From Microbacterium aerolatum (lineage in GTDB: Bacteria; Actinomycetota; Actinomycetes; Actinomycetales; Microbacteriaceae), in NCBI RefSeq assembly GCF_007988825.1, contig NZ_BJUW01000001.1, positions 248,001 through 312,000 of the forward strand: a DNA stretch of 64,000 nucleotides, read 5' to 3'. The translations under genes and the position numbers were made by a program. Below are positions 55,035 through 63,046 of this stretch, piece after piece. The notes below the pieces were generated by a model. The model worked only from the letters and a program-made list of their open reading frames with translations, did not search any database and was not told the origin of the DNA. The first letter of the stretch is position 1. Each line of letters begins with the position of its first letter.

Positions 55035-55934
55035 TCATCGGGGGAGGCGCAGGCACCCTTCTGCGGCCTCGACGAGGCCATCGGCGATCAGCGAGTCGAT
55101 CGCACGGTCGCGCTGTCCGGCATCCGGCCAGTCGGGGATCACCGCGTCCGCAGGCACATCGCCGCCGGCGGCATCCCGCAGCACCTTGAGCACGGCGCCG
55201 CGCGCCTGACGGTCCGAGCCCTCATAGCGGGCCTGCCGCCGTCGCTCATCGCCGGTATCGGGGCGCCCGGCCGCGACCCAGGCGCAGACGTCGACGACCG
55301 GGCAGCGTTCGCAGCGCGGGGATCGCGCGGTGCACACGACGGCGCCGAGCTCCATCGCTGCGGCGTTGAACACAGCGGAGTCGGCATCCGCCTGGGGGAG
55401 CAGGGCCGCCATGGTCACCAGATCACGTCGCGAAGCCGGGCCCGGCTGCGACCTGCCGTCGAGCACGCGAGCGAGAACGCGCCGAGTATTCGTGTCGACG
55501 ACAGGGTGCCGGTCGCCGTAGGCGAACGCGGCGACGGCGCGCGCCGTGTAGTCCCCGATTCCCGACAGAGCCAGCAGCGCGTCGACGTCGCGCGGTACTT
55601 CACCGCGGTGACGGTCGGTGATCTCGATGGCCGCCCTGTGCAGCCAGAGCGCGCGTCGGGGGTATCCCAGATTCGCCCACTGCTGAACGACCTCCGCCGG
55701 GGTCGCACGTGACATCGACGCCGGCGTCGGCCAGCGCCTCAGCCACGCTTCGAGATGCGGGATGACGCGGCTCACCGGCGTCTGCTGCAGCATGAACTCG
55801 CTCACCAGGGTGCCCCACGCGCCGTACTCGTCGTGGAACTGCCTGCGCCGCCACGGCAGATCGCGGGCGTTCGCGCGGTACCAGTTCGACAGCTCTGAGC
55901 TCAGACGCGATGGGGGTGTCGAACGGTCGGGCAC
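55035..55934 (-). CDS. mutY: A/G-specific adenine glycosylase
   Basis: A 299-residue DNA-repair enzyme that removes adenine opposite 8-oxoguanine. The catalytic glutamate is E46 in S-E-F-M-L-Q-Q-T-P, and the helix-hairpin-helix reads L-S-G-I-G-D-Y-T-A-R-A-V. The 4Fe-4S ligands follow C-x6-C-x2-C-x5-C. The C-terminal Nudix-like 8-oxoG domain is missing or very reduced, which is common in actinobacterial forms. GTG 55934 has a -10 box 6 nt upstream. The end is 8 bases from the convergent LuxR stop. Confidence 0.92.
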   Translation of the reverse strand: MPDRSTPPSRLSSELSNWYRANARDLPWRRRQFHDEYGAWGTLVSEFMLQQTPVSRVIPHLEAWLRRWPTPASMSRATPAEVVQQWANLGYPRRALWLHRAAIEITDRHRGEVPRDVDALLALSGIGDYTARAVAAFAYGDRHPVVDTNTRRVLARVLDGRSQPGPASRRDLVTMAALLPQADADSAVFNAAAMELGAVVCTARSPRCERCPVVDVCAWVAAGRPDTGDERRRQARYEGSDRQARGAVLKVLRDAAGGDVPADAVIPDWPDAGQRDRAIDSLIADGLVEAAEGCLRLPR

Positions 55935-55940
55935 CTCGTT

Positions 55941-55946
55941 AGCCTA
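55941..55946 (-). promoter_or_regulatory. mutY: -10 box of a predicted leaderless mRNA (mutY)
   Basis: On the minus strand TAGGCT lies exactly 6 nt before GTG 55934. Confidence 0.5.
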
Positions 55947-55993
55947 TGCGGAGCGTCCGGCACCGGGCGCCGCGGAGAGCAGAGGAGTCAGAG

Positions 55994-56626
55994 ATGTCTC
56001 GCAGACGAACCGCCTTCATGATGGCCGCAGCTTTCGGGGCGCTGATGTTAGCCGGATGTGCGACGGCGAGCCCGGTACCCGAGGCGACGACCACGGAACC
56101 CGTACCATCGCCTACATCGAGCGCACCTTCGCCTACGTCGGAGCCGCCTGTCGACCTGGAAGATCCGTCGACCTGGACTGTGACAGAAACAGGTATCGGC
56201 CCGATCGAGGCAGGCGGGGATTTCACCGCAACCCTGTCCGAACTCCCGGAGTCCTGGATGAACGACGACAACTGCTCCTGGACGGCCTGGTGGAACGCAG
56301 AGGATCAGAGCTACAGCATGAACTTCGTGCGCGGCACGGAGTCCGACGATGCGCCGATCGTGCTGGCATCCGCCTCCGCCGCAGATCCCGTCACACCGGG
56401 TGTCGGGCCGCGGACGACGGAGGGCCTCGGCATCGGATCCACCAGGGACGAGGTGCGTGCACAGTACCCGGATGCCGCCGAGGGCGAGGCGCCGATCGGC
56501 GACGGCACGTGGCTGAGCGTCCCCGGGGACGGCACGACGATCTTCTTCGAGTACTACACCGGAGATCAGGCCAACGCCGTCACGGTCACGACGCTCGATG
56601 AGCCGCCCTACGAGATGTGCGGCTGA
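55994..56626 (+). CDS. hypothetical lipoprotein
   Basis: A 210-residue exported protein. The signal peptide starts M-S-R-R-R-T-A-F-M-M and ends in the lipobox L-M-L-A-G-C. A Thr/Pro/Ser-rich linker follows to about residue 55, then a folded domain with two pairs of Trp residues and two Cys (W-M-N-D-D-N-C-S-W-T and the C-terminal E-M-C-G) that may form a disulfide. I recognise no family. AGGAG precedes ATG 55994. Confidence 0.75.
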   Translation: MSRRRTAFMMAAAFGALMLAGCATASPVPEATTTEPVPSPTSSAPSPTSEPPVDLEDPSTWTVTETGIGPIEAGGDFTATLSELPESWMNDDNCSWTAWWNAEDQSYSMNFVRGTESDDAPIVLASASAADPVTPGVGPRTTEGLGIGSTRDEVRAQYPDAAEGEAPIGDGTWLSVPGDGTTIFFEYYTGDQANAVTVTTLDEPPYEMCG

Positions 56627-56649
56627 CGCAGGGGCGCCTCGCGCGTCGG

Positions 56650-56655
56650 TAGGCT
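56650..56655 (+). promoter_or_regulatory. truB: -10 box of a predicted leaderless mRNA (truB)
   Basis: TAGGCT lies exactly 6 nt before ATG 56662. The intervening GGAGGA could also serve as a ribosome-binding site, though it is too close. Confidence 0.45.
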
Positions 56656-56661
56656 GGAGGA

Positions 56662-57555
56662 ATGGTCGCACCCGGCATCCTCCTCGTGGACAAGCCCGGT
56701 GGGCTGACCAGTCACGACGTCGTCGCCCGCACGCGTCTCGCGTTCGGAACCCGCAAGGTCGGGCACGCCGGAACGCTCGACCCGATGGCCACCGGGCTGC
56801 TGGTGATCGGCATCGAGGGCGCCACGCGCCTGCTCACCTACATCGTCGGCGCCGACAAGACCTACCGCGCCACGATCCGGCTCGGAGAGGCGACCACGAC
56901 CGACGATGCCGAGGGAGAGACGACGGCCCGAGCGGCCGCCGCCCTCGTGGATGCCGTCACGTCGGCGCAGCTCGCCGAGGGCGTGACCGCGCTCACCGGC
57001 GACATCTCGCAGGTGCCGAGCTCGGTCTCCGCGATCAAGGTCGACGGCCGACGCGCCTACGACAGGGTGCGGGCCGGAGAAGAGATCGAGCTGAAGGCCA
57101 GAGCCGTCACCGTGTCCCGCTTCGACGTGGTCGCCGAGCGGCGCGAGCAGGGGCTGATCGACCTCGACGTCGTGGTCGACTGCTCCTCCGGCACCTACAT
57201 CCGCGCGCTCGCTCGCGACCTGGGGGAGAGCCTCGGAGTCGGGGGACACCTGACGGCGCTGCGCCGCACCAAGGTCGGCCCGTTCGACGTTGCGGATGCC
57301 GTCGGCATCGACGCCCTCGACGGCGCACCGACACTCACGCCCGGCGATGCCGCCTCGAAGGTGCTGCAGCGGCTCGACGTCTCCGCGGACGATGCGCGCG
57401 ACCTGCGCCACGGCAAGCGGCTCATCGAGCAGGCAGCACGCCTGGACGGCAGTATCGCAGCGGCGATCGACCAGAACGGCGCCCTGGTGGGGATCATCGA
57501 GAAGCGCGGTCGCGATCTGAAGAGCGCCATGAACATGCCCGAGGAGTCCCGATGA
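56662..57555 (+). CDS. truB: tRNA pseudouridine-55 synthase
   Basis: A 297-residue enzyme that forms pseudouridine 55 in the T-loop of tRNAs. The catalytic aspartate is D40 in G-H-A-G-T-L-D-P-M-A-T-G. K-T-Y-R-A-T-I-R-L-G and S-G-T-Y-I-R-A-L-A-R-D are further TruB motifs. It follows rbfA in the usual infB-rbfA-truB-ribF order, interrupted here by the LuxR gene, mutY and a lipoprotein gene. The stop couples to the next gene (ATGA). Confidence 0.95.
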   Translation: MVAPGILLVDKPGGLTSHDVVARTRLAFGTRKVGHAGTLDPMATGLLVIGIEGATRLLTYIVGADKTYRATIRLGEATTTDDAEGETTARAAAALVDAVTSAQLAEGVTALTGDISQVPSSVSAIKVDGRRAYDRVRAGEEIELKARAVTVSRFDVVAERREQGLIDLDVVVDCSSGTYIRALARDLGESLGVGGHLTALRRTKVGPFDVADAVGIDALDGAPTLTPGDAASKVLQRLDVSADDARDLRHGKRLIEQAARLDGSIAAAIDQNGALVGIIEKRGRDLKSAMNMPEESR

Positions 57556-57920
57556 TCCTGTGGTTCACGAGCATCCAGATCGTCGTCGCGGTCGCCGTCG
57601 GCCTGTTCTGCGTCATCGCAGGGCTCATGGGCAGGCGCCCGAGCGACTACACGGTGGGCGCGCTGGCCCTCGTCGAGCTGCTGCTCATCGTGCAGGTGGT
57701 CATCGCGATCATCGCCCCGCTCGCGGGCAACCCGCCCACCGGCGATCTGCTCGAGTTCTGGGTCTATCTGGTCTCGGCTGCGCTGCTGCCGATCGGCGGC
57801 GTCACCTGGGCTCTGCTGGAGCGCAGCCGGTGGAGCACGGTCATCCTCGGTCTTCTGGCGTTCGCGGTCGCCATCATGCTGTGGCGCATGGAAGTCATCT
57901 GGACCATTCAGGTCGCATAG
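57552..57920 (+). CDS. small four-helix membrane protein
   Basis: A 122-residue protein with four hydrophobic segments (about 5-26, 36-58, 69-87 and 95-120) and no recognised motif. Its overlap with truB and place before ribF suggest co-transcription. Such proteins are common between truB and ribF in Microbacteriaceae by my recollection; the function is unknown. Confidence 0.65.
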   Translation: MILWFTSIQIVVAVAVGLFCVIAGLMGRRPSDYTVGALALVELLLIVQVVIAIIAPLAGNPPTGDLLEFWVYLVSAALLPIGGVTWALLERSRWSTVILGLLAFAVAIMLWRMEVIWTIQVA

Positions 57921-57966
57921 CGCACGGCATCCAGCGGCAACGGGCGCGATTAGGATGGAAGGCGCT

Positions 57967-58410
57967 ATGACCACCACCGAAACCCGCTCTCGGATGACCG
58001 GCATCGGCCGCGTTCTCGTCATCGTCTACGCGGTCATGGCCCTCGCCGCCACCGGACGCAGCTTCGTGCAGATCGTTCGCCGGTTCGACGAGGCGCCGCT
58101 TGCCTACACGCTCTCCGCTCTCGCCGCCGTCGTCTACATCGTCGCCACCCTCGGCCTCGTCTTCGCGAGCCGACGCGGGTGGTACACGATCGCGTGGGTG
58201 GCGATCGTGTTCGAGCTGGCCGGAGTCCTCATCGTCGGCACCCTGAGTCTCACGACGCCCGAGCTGTTCCAGCACGACTCGGTGTGGTCGGTGTTCGGTC
58301 GCGGGTACCTGTTCATCCCGCTGGTGCTGCCCGTGTTCGGGATCTGGTGGCTCCGCACGCACCGTCCCGCCGCCCGGGCCGCCGTGCCGTCCGCCGAGGC
58401 CGTGGCGTGA
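57967..58410 (+). CDS. small four-helix membrane protein
   Basis: A 147-residue protein with four membrane segments (about 16-35, 48-70, 76-100 and 112-131) and a short Ala/Pro/Arg tail. No family recognised with certainty. GGAAGG precedes ATG 57967, and a TAGGAT -10-like box lies 10 nt upstream. It overlaps ribF by 4 bases (GTGA). Confidence 0.65.
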   Translation: MTTTETRSRMTGIGRVLVIVYAVMALAATGRSFVQIVRRFDEAPLAYTLSALAAVVYIVATLGLVFASRRGWYTIAWVAIVFELAGVLIVGTLSLTTPELFQHDSVWSVFGRGYLFIPLVLPVFGIWWLRTHRPAARAAVPSAEAVA

Positions 58411-59363
58411 TCGTCTTCCGCGACCCGGGCGAGGTTCCCGCCGACTTCGGCCGCTCCGCGGTCGCCATCGGCAAGTTCGACGGCGTGCACGCCGGCCACC
58501 GCGCGGTGATCGAGCGTCTGAAGGCGGATGCCGCGGCATCCGGAGCCCGTTCGGTCGCCGTCACTTTCGACCGGAACCCGCTCGCGCTGCTCCGCCCCGA
58601 GCTCTGCCCCGAGAACGTCGTCTCCACCGATCGCAAGCTCGAGCTCCTCGGCGCGCTCGGGATCGACGCCACCCTCGTGCTGACCTTCGACAAGGAGCTC
58701 GCATCGCACTCGGCCGAGCAGTTCGTCGAGGAGATCCTCGTGGGCGCCCTGCACGTCTCGACCGTGCTGGTCGGGCAGGACTTCCGGTTCGGCCACCGCG
58801 GCGCAGGCACACCCGAACTGCTGCGTGAGCTGGGTCCGAAGTACGGCTTCTCCGTGGACGTCGTCGACGACGTGTACGTCGAGGGCTCCGAGCGGCGCGT
58901 CTCGTCCAGCTGGATCCGCGAGCTGCTGGCAGAGGGCGACGTCGCCACGGCGACGCAGGTGCTGGGCCGCCCCGTCGACGTGCGAGGCGAGGTCGTGCAC
59001 GGGCACAAGCGCGGCAGGGAGCTCGGTTTCCCGACCGCGAACCTGTCCGAGACCGTCGACGCGTTCGTACCGGCCGACGGCGTGTACGCCGGCTGGCTCG
59101 ATGACCACGACACCGGCATCCGGCATCCCGCCGCCGTCTCCGTCGGCACCAACCCGACCTTCGACGACGTGCTCGTCCGCCAGGTGGAGGCGCACGTGAT
59201 CGATGAGGACACGCTCGATCTGTACGGCCATGACGTCACGGTGGAGTTCACCCGGCGGCTGCGCGGCATGGTGGCGTTCGAAGGAATCGACGCGCTGATG
59301 AAGCAGATGTCGGCGGATGTCGACGCTGCCCGCGCGCTTCTGGCCACCGATGCCCTAGAATGA
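58407..59363 (+). CDS. ribF: bifunctional riboflavin kinase / FAD synthetase
   Basis: A 318-residue enzyme making FMN and then FAD. The N-terminal adenylyltransferase has G-K-F-D-G-V-H-A-G-H near residues 22-31 and S-S-S-W-I-R. The C-terminal kinase has R-G-R-E-L-G-F-P-T-A-N-L, V-P-A-D-G-V-Y, and N-P-T-F. GTG 58407 overlaps the previous stop and begins V-I-V-F-R-D-P. Confidence 0.94.
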   Translation: MIVFRDPGEVPADFGRSAVAIGKFDGVHAGHRAVIERLKADAAASGARSVAVTFDRNPLALLRPELCPENVVSTDRKLELLGALGIDATLVLTFDKELASHSAEQFVEEILVGALHVSTVLVGQDFRFGHRGAGTPELLRELGPKYGFSVDVVDDVYVEGSERRVSSSWIRELLAEGDVATATQVLGRPVDVRGEVVHGHKRGRELGFPTANLSETVDAFVPADGVYAGWLDDHDTGIRHPAAVSVGTNPTFDDVLVRQVEAHVIDEDTLDLYGHDVTVEFTRRLRGMVAFEGIDALMKQMSADVDAARALLATDALE

Positions 59364-59512
59364 GTCTGGTTCTCGACGTTGCTGGTGCGGATTTCGCGCA
59401 TCGCTGAGCGCGAGAACGACGTCCGCACGGTCCTGGCTCACCCCACACGCGGATTACTCGTACGGCACGGACCGTCTCCCACGGCGATCCGGTATTCACG
59501 CTCAGGAGGAGC
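59356..59512 (+). promoter_or_regulatory. structured leader of the SNF2 helicase gene
   Basis: A -10-like TAGAAT (59356-59361) is followed by four complementary pairs: GTTCTCG 59369-59375 with CGAGAAC 59411-59417, GTGCGGA 59385-59391 with TCCGCAC 59422-59428, TCGCGC 59394-59399 with GCGCGA 59408-59413, and ACGGTCC 59427-59433 with GGACCGT 59469-59475. The first two pairs interleave, so they form a pseudoknot or alternative folds. A leader or small RNA is possible. Confidence 0.45.
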
Positions 59513-61651
59513 ATGCCGACTTCGGCAACCGCCGCGACGCGGCGCAAGAAGACATCTCGTCGTGATGACGAGGCCCCGCTGATCCCGATCCTCGCGCGCA
59601 AGGTGCGCGAGATCGAGGCGAAGGCGCAGCGTGGCAAGCTCGGCCCCACCAACCGGGTCAAGTTCCAGGTCATCGCCTTCCTGGTGCGCGAGGAGCGCGC
59701 CAGGGTGAAGGCGGATGATGCGTTCGGCGACGCCGCGCGCGCCGAGTTGCTCAAGCGGCTCGACGGAGTGGCCACGATCCTCGCGAAGACCGCCGCGCGC
59801 GACACCTCGCTGATCCAGCTGCTCGAGGCCGACCAGGCCACCAGCCCGGTCGCCAAGCGCATGCGGCGCGACTGGCTGCTCGAGTCCGGCGCAGAGCTCG
59901 CGCCCGACGAGCTCATCATCACGGACGTCGCGCCGGTGCAGGCGCCGGTCGTGCCCGCGGCGCTGGCCGAGAAGCAGGTCACCCCGCCGTCCGTTGAGTC
60001 GCGTCAGCTCGCGAACCCGTTCCTCGCACCCGACCTCACGCCGCGTCCCACCACGACGCCTCGGCGACGCCTCGACGGCTGGGAGCTGATGGGGCCGCTG
60101 TACAAGGCGTTCGAGACCGGCGCCGGTGGCGCGACGGCGACGATGGAGCTCCCGCCGCTGCCGGAGTACGACCACATCTCGCCCAAGGGTCTCGAGGTCA
60201 TGGTGCACCAGTCGCGCTTCCTCGAGGCGGTCAGGGCGGGTCACCGCAGCTTCCTGCTCGCGGATGAGCCGGGCCTCGGCAAGACCGCGCAGTCGGTCCT
60301 CGCAGCATCCATCGCGGACGCGTACCCGCTGCTGGTGGTCGTCCCGAACGTCGTGAAGATGAACTGGGCCCGCGAGGTCGAGCGGTGGACGCCGCAGCGT
60401 CGCGCGACGGTCATCCAGGGTGACGGCACCGACATCGACGCATTCGCCGACGTCTTCATCGTGAACTACGAGATCCTCGACCGGCACCTGTCGTGGCTGG
60501 GTTCGATCGGTCTGCAGGGCATGGTCGTCGACGAGGCGCACTTCATCAAGAACCTCTCGTCGCAGCGCTCGCAGAACGTCCTGGCGCTGGCCTCCCGCAT
60601 CAGGGAGCGCACCCGCGACCCGCTGATGATGGCGCTCACCGGAACGCCGCTGATCAACGACGTCGAGGACTTCGACGCGATCTGGCGCTTCCTCGGCTGG
60701 ACGACGGGCGACAAGCCGGGCGCCGAGCTGATGGAGAAGCTGGATGCCACGGGCTTCACGCCAGCCGACAAGGCGTTCTACGGCGAGGCGCGCGACGCCG
60801 TCATCTCGATGGGCATCGTCCGGCGAAAGAAGAAGGACGTCGCGGCGGACCTGCCGGACAAGCTCATCGCCGACTTGCCCGTGCAGCTGGATGACGAGTT
60901 CGGCCGTGGCATCCGTCAGGCCGAGCGCGAGCTGGGGGAGCGGTTGGCTGCGAAGTACCGCCGCATCATCGAAGCGCGAGGGGATCGAGGACTCGCCGAG
61001 GGCGAGATCGACGACGACATCGTGCGCCTGGTGGCGACCGGTGAGCTCGAGGAGTCCCGTGCGGCAGGCACCGGCGGCGACAACGTCTTCACGATGGTGC
61101 GCAAGATCGGTCAGGCCAAGGCCGTGCTCGCTGCCGACTACGCGGCGCAGCTGCAGCGCTCCGTGGGCAAGGTCGTGTTCTTCGCCAAGCACATCGACGT
61201 CATGGATCAGGCCGAGGCGCACTTCGCGGCATCCGGCATCCGGTACGTCTCGATCCGCGGCGATCAGACGACGCCCGCGCGCCAGCAGGCGATCGACGAC
61301 TTCAACGGTGATGAGGGCGTCGGCGTCGCCGTGTGCTCGCTCACCGCTGCGGGTGTCGGACTGAACCTGCAGGCGGCATCGAACGTCGTACTCGCCGAAC
61401 TCAGCTGGACCGCGGCGGAGCAGACCCAGGCGATCGACCGCGTGCACCGCATCGGGCAGGACGAACCGGTCACCGCGTGGCGCATCATCGCCGCGCACAC
61501 GATCGACACGAAGATCGCCGAGCTCATCGACCAGAAGCAGGGTCTCGCCGCGCGGGCCCTCGACGGCGAGAGCGTCGATGAGGTGGCCAGCGAGAGCGTG
61601 CAGCTCGGCGCGCTCATGCACCTGCTGCGCGAGGCGCTCGGAGGCGCGTAA
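59513..61651 (+). CDS. SNF2-family helicase/translocase
   Basis: A 712-residue SF2 protein. Walker A reads D-E-P-G-L-G-K-T-A-Q near residue 255, the DEAH motif is V-V-D-E-A-H-F-I-K-N, and motif III is A-L-T-G-T-P-L. The C-terminal lobe has G-V-G-L-N-L-Q-A-A and the arginine finger in Q-A-I-D-R-V-H-R-I-G-Q. The N-terminal 190 residues are charged and unassigned. The family moves along duplex DNA, often as part of repair or remodelling. AGGAGG precedes ATG 59513. Confidence 0.88.
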   Translation: MPTSATAATRRKKTSRRDDEAPLIPILARKVREIEAKAQRGKLGPTNRVKFQVIAFLVREERARVKADDAFGDAARAELLKRLDGVATILAKTAARDTSLIQLLEADQATSPVAKRMRRDWLLESGAELAPDELIITDVAPVQAPVVPAALAEKQVTPPSVESRQLANPFLAPDLTPRPTTTPRRRLDGWELMGPLYKAFETGAGGATATMELPPLPEYDHISPKGLEVMVHQSRFLEAVRAGHRSFLLADEPGLGKTAQSVLAASIADAYPLLVVVPNVVKMNWAREVERWTPQRRATVIQGDGTDIDAFADVFIVNYEILDRHLSWLGSIGLQGMVVDEAHFIKNLSSQRSQNVLALASRIRERTRDPLMMALTGTPLINDVEDFDAIWRFLGWTTGDKPGAELMEKLDATGFTPADKAFYGEARDAVISMGIVRRKKKDVAADLPDKLIADLPVQLDDEFGRGIRQAERELGERLAAKYRRIIEARGDRGLAEGEIDDDIVRLVATGELEESRAAGTGGDNVFTMVRKIGQAKAVLAADYAAQLQRSVGKVVFFAKHIDVMDQAEAHFAASGIRYVSIRGDQTTPARQQAIDDFNGDEGVGVAVCSLTAAGVGLNLQAASNVVLAELSWTAAEQTQAIDRVHRIGQDEPVTAWRIIAAHTIDTKIAELIDQKQGLAARALDGESVDEVASESVQLGALMHLLREALGGA

Positions 61652-61654
61652 GAA

Positions 61655-61712
61655 TCGCATTTCTTGTCGCCGATTTCGGGGCTTGCGCTCCGGAATCGGC
61701 GAGGAAGTGCGA
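61655..61712. repeat. palindromic repeat after the helicase gene
   Basis: Arms 61655-61679 and 61690-61712 are imperfect reverse complements of about 24 bases around a 10-nt loop. It starts 3 bases after the helicase stop. No T-run follows. A palindrome GCCGATCGGC lies next to it near 61717-61726. Confidence 0.7.
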
Positions 61713-61783
61713 CATCGCCGATCGGCAGGCGCAAGATCGATCGTTTTCGCGTGCTCCGAATGGCGTCCGCCAGTGTTGCCCAC

Positions 61784-61812
61784 TAGGGTCGAGAACAGGC
61801 AGCGTCGCCTGT
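61784..61812 (+). promoter_or_regulatory. candidate pfkA promoter and 5' hairpin
   Basis: TAGGGT (61784-61789) fits a -10 box. ACAGGC 61795-61800 with GCCTGT 61807-61812 forms a 6-bp hairpin where the mRNA would begin. The leader to ATG 61843 is about 47 bases. Confidence 0.4.
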
Positions 61813-61842
61813 CCCTCTCCCTCAACGTCTGAAGGCATCAGC

Positions 61843-62871
61843 ATGAAGATCGGCATCCTCACCAGCGGCGGCGACTGCCCCGGCCTCAACGCGGTCATCC
61901 GCGGGATCGTCCTCAAGGGCACCACGTCGTACGACCTGGAGTTTGTCGGCATCCGCGATGGATGGCGCGGGGTCGTTGAGGGCGACTTCATGCCCCTCAC
62001 CCGCCACGAGGTGAAGGGCCTGTCGAAGGTCGGCGGCACCATCCTCGGCACGAGCCGCACCAACCCCTACGAGGGGGAGCGCGGCGGAGCCGAGAACATC
62101 GCCAAGACGCTGTACGGCCACAAGATCGACGGCATCATCGCCATCGGCGGCGAGGGCACGCTCGCCGCGGCCGACCGTCTCGCGAAGGACGGCATCAAGG
62201 TGCTCGGCGTGCCGAAGACGATCGACAACGATCTGCGCGCGACCGACTACTCCTTCGGTTTCGACACCGCGGTCAACATCGCCACCGACGCGATGGACCG
62301 CCTCCGCACCACCGGCGACTCGCATCAGCGCTGCATGGTCGCCGAGGTGATGGGCCGGCACGTCGGCTGGATCGCTCTGCACGCCGGGATGGCCGCGGGC
62401 GCGCACGTCATCTGCATCCCCGAGGTGCCGATGTCGATCGACGAGATCGCCGCTCAGGTCGCCAGCGCGCACGACCGCGGCCGTGCACCGCTCGTGGTCG
62501 TGTCGGAGGGCTTCACGCTCAAGGGCATGGACGAGGCGTACAGCGACAAGGGGCTGGATGCTTTCAACCGTCCGCGACTGGGCGGCATCGGCGATCAGCT
62601 CGCCCCTGAGATCGAGCGGATCACCGGCGTGGAGACCCGCGCGACGATCCTCGGCCACATTCAGCGCGGCGGTTCGCCGTCGGGCTTCGACCGGGTGCTC
62701 GCCACCCGCCTCGGACTGCACGCGGCGGATGCGATCGTCGACGGCGCCTGGGGACAGATGGTGGCCATGAAGGGCACCGACATCGTGCGCGTGCCGTTCG
62801 AGGAGGCCCTCGGCGAGCTCAACACCGTGCCGCGCTACCGCTACGACGAGGCCGCAGCGCTCTTCGGCTGA
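61843..62871 (+). CDS. pfkA: 6-phosphofructokinase
   Basis: A 342-residue glycolytic enzyme that phosphorylates fructose 6-phosphate. The phosphoryl-donor loop is G-G-D-C-P-G-L-N-A-V, and the catalytic motif is P-K-T-I-D-N-D. The donor-specificity motif reads I-G-G-E-G-T; glycine in its fourth position points to ATP, while pyrophosphate enzymes carry aspartate there. The start ATG 61843 has only a weak ribosome-binding site (GAAGG, 11 bases upstream). Confidence 0.94.
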   Translation: MKIGILTSGGDCPGLNAVIRGIVLKGTTSYDLEFVGIRDGWRGVVEGDFMPLTRHEVKGLSKVGGTILGTSRTNPYEGERGGAENIAKTLYGHKIDGIIAIGGEGTLAAADRLAKDGIKVLGVPKTIDNDLRATDYSFGFDTAVNIATDAMDRLRTTGDSHQRCMVAEVMGRHVGWIALHAGMAAGAHVICIPEVPMSIDEIAAQVASAHDRGRAPLVVVSEGFTLKGMDEAYSDKGLDAFNRPRLGGIGDQLAPEIERITGVETRATILGHIQRGGSPSGFDRVLATRLGLHAADAIVDGAWGQMVAMKGTDIVRVPFEEALGELNTVPRYRYDEAAALFG

Positions 62872-62926
62872 GCCGGCCGCACCGCAGGCGCGCGGCCCGC
62901 GCTCGGCCCGCGCCCGGCCGGTTCCG

Positions 62927-63045
62927 CGTGTCCGGGTTGTTGTGGGTGCTGGCCGACCAGAGCCGCATGTTCTCGGACATGCTCACTCGGCGCGTCCAGG
63001 TTGTTGTGGGTGCCACGGCCCTCGACCCACAACAACCCGGACACG
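62927..63045. repeat. inverted repeat with perfect 21-bp arms and an internal third copy
   Basis: Arms 62927-62947 and 63025-63045 are exact reverse complements of 21 bases. Between them, 62994-63011 repeats the left arm's core (GGTTGTTGTGGGTG) in direct orientation with one mismatch. The right arm ends one base before the stop codon of the minus-strand DUF559 gene, so the element fills the convergent junction with pfkA. Confidence 0.85.
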
Positions 63046-63046
63046 A

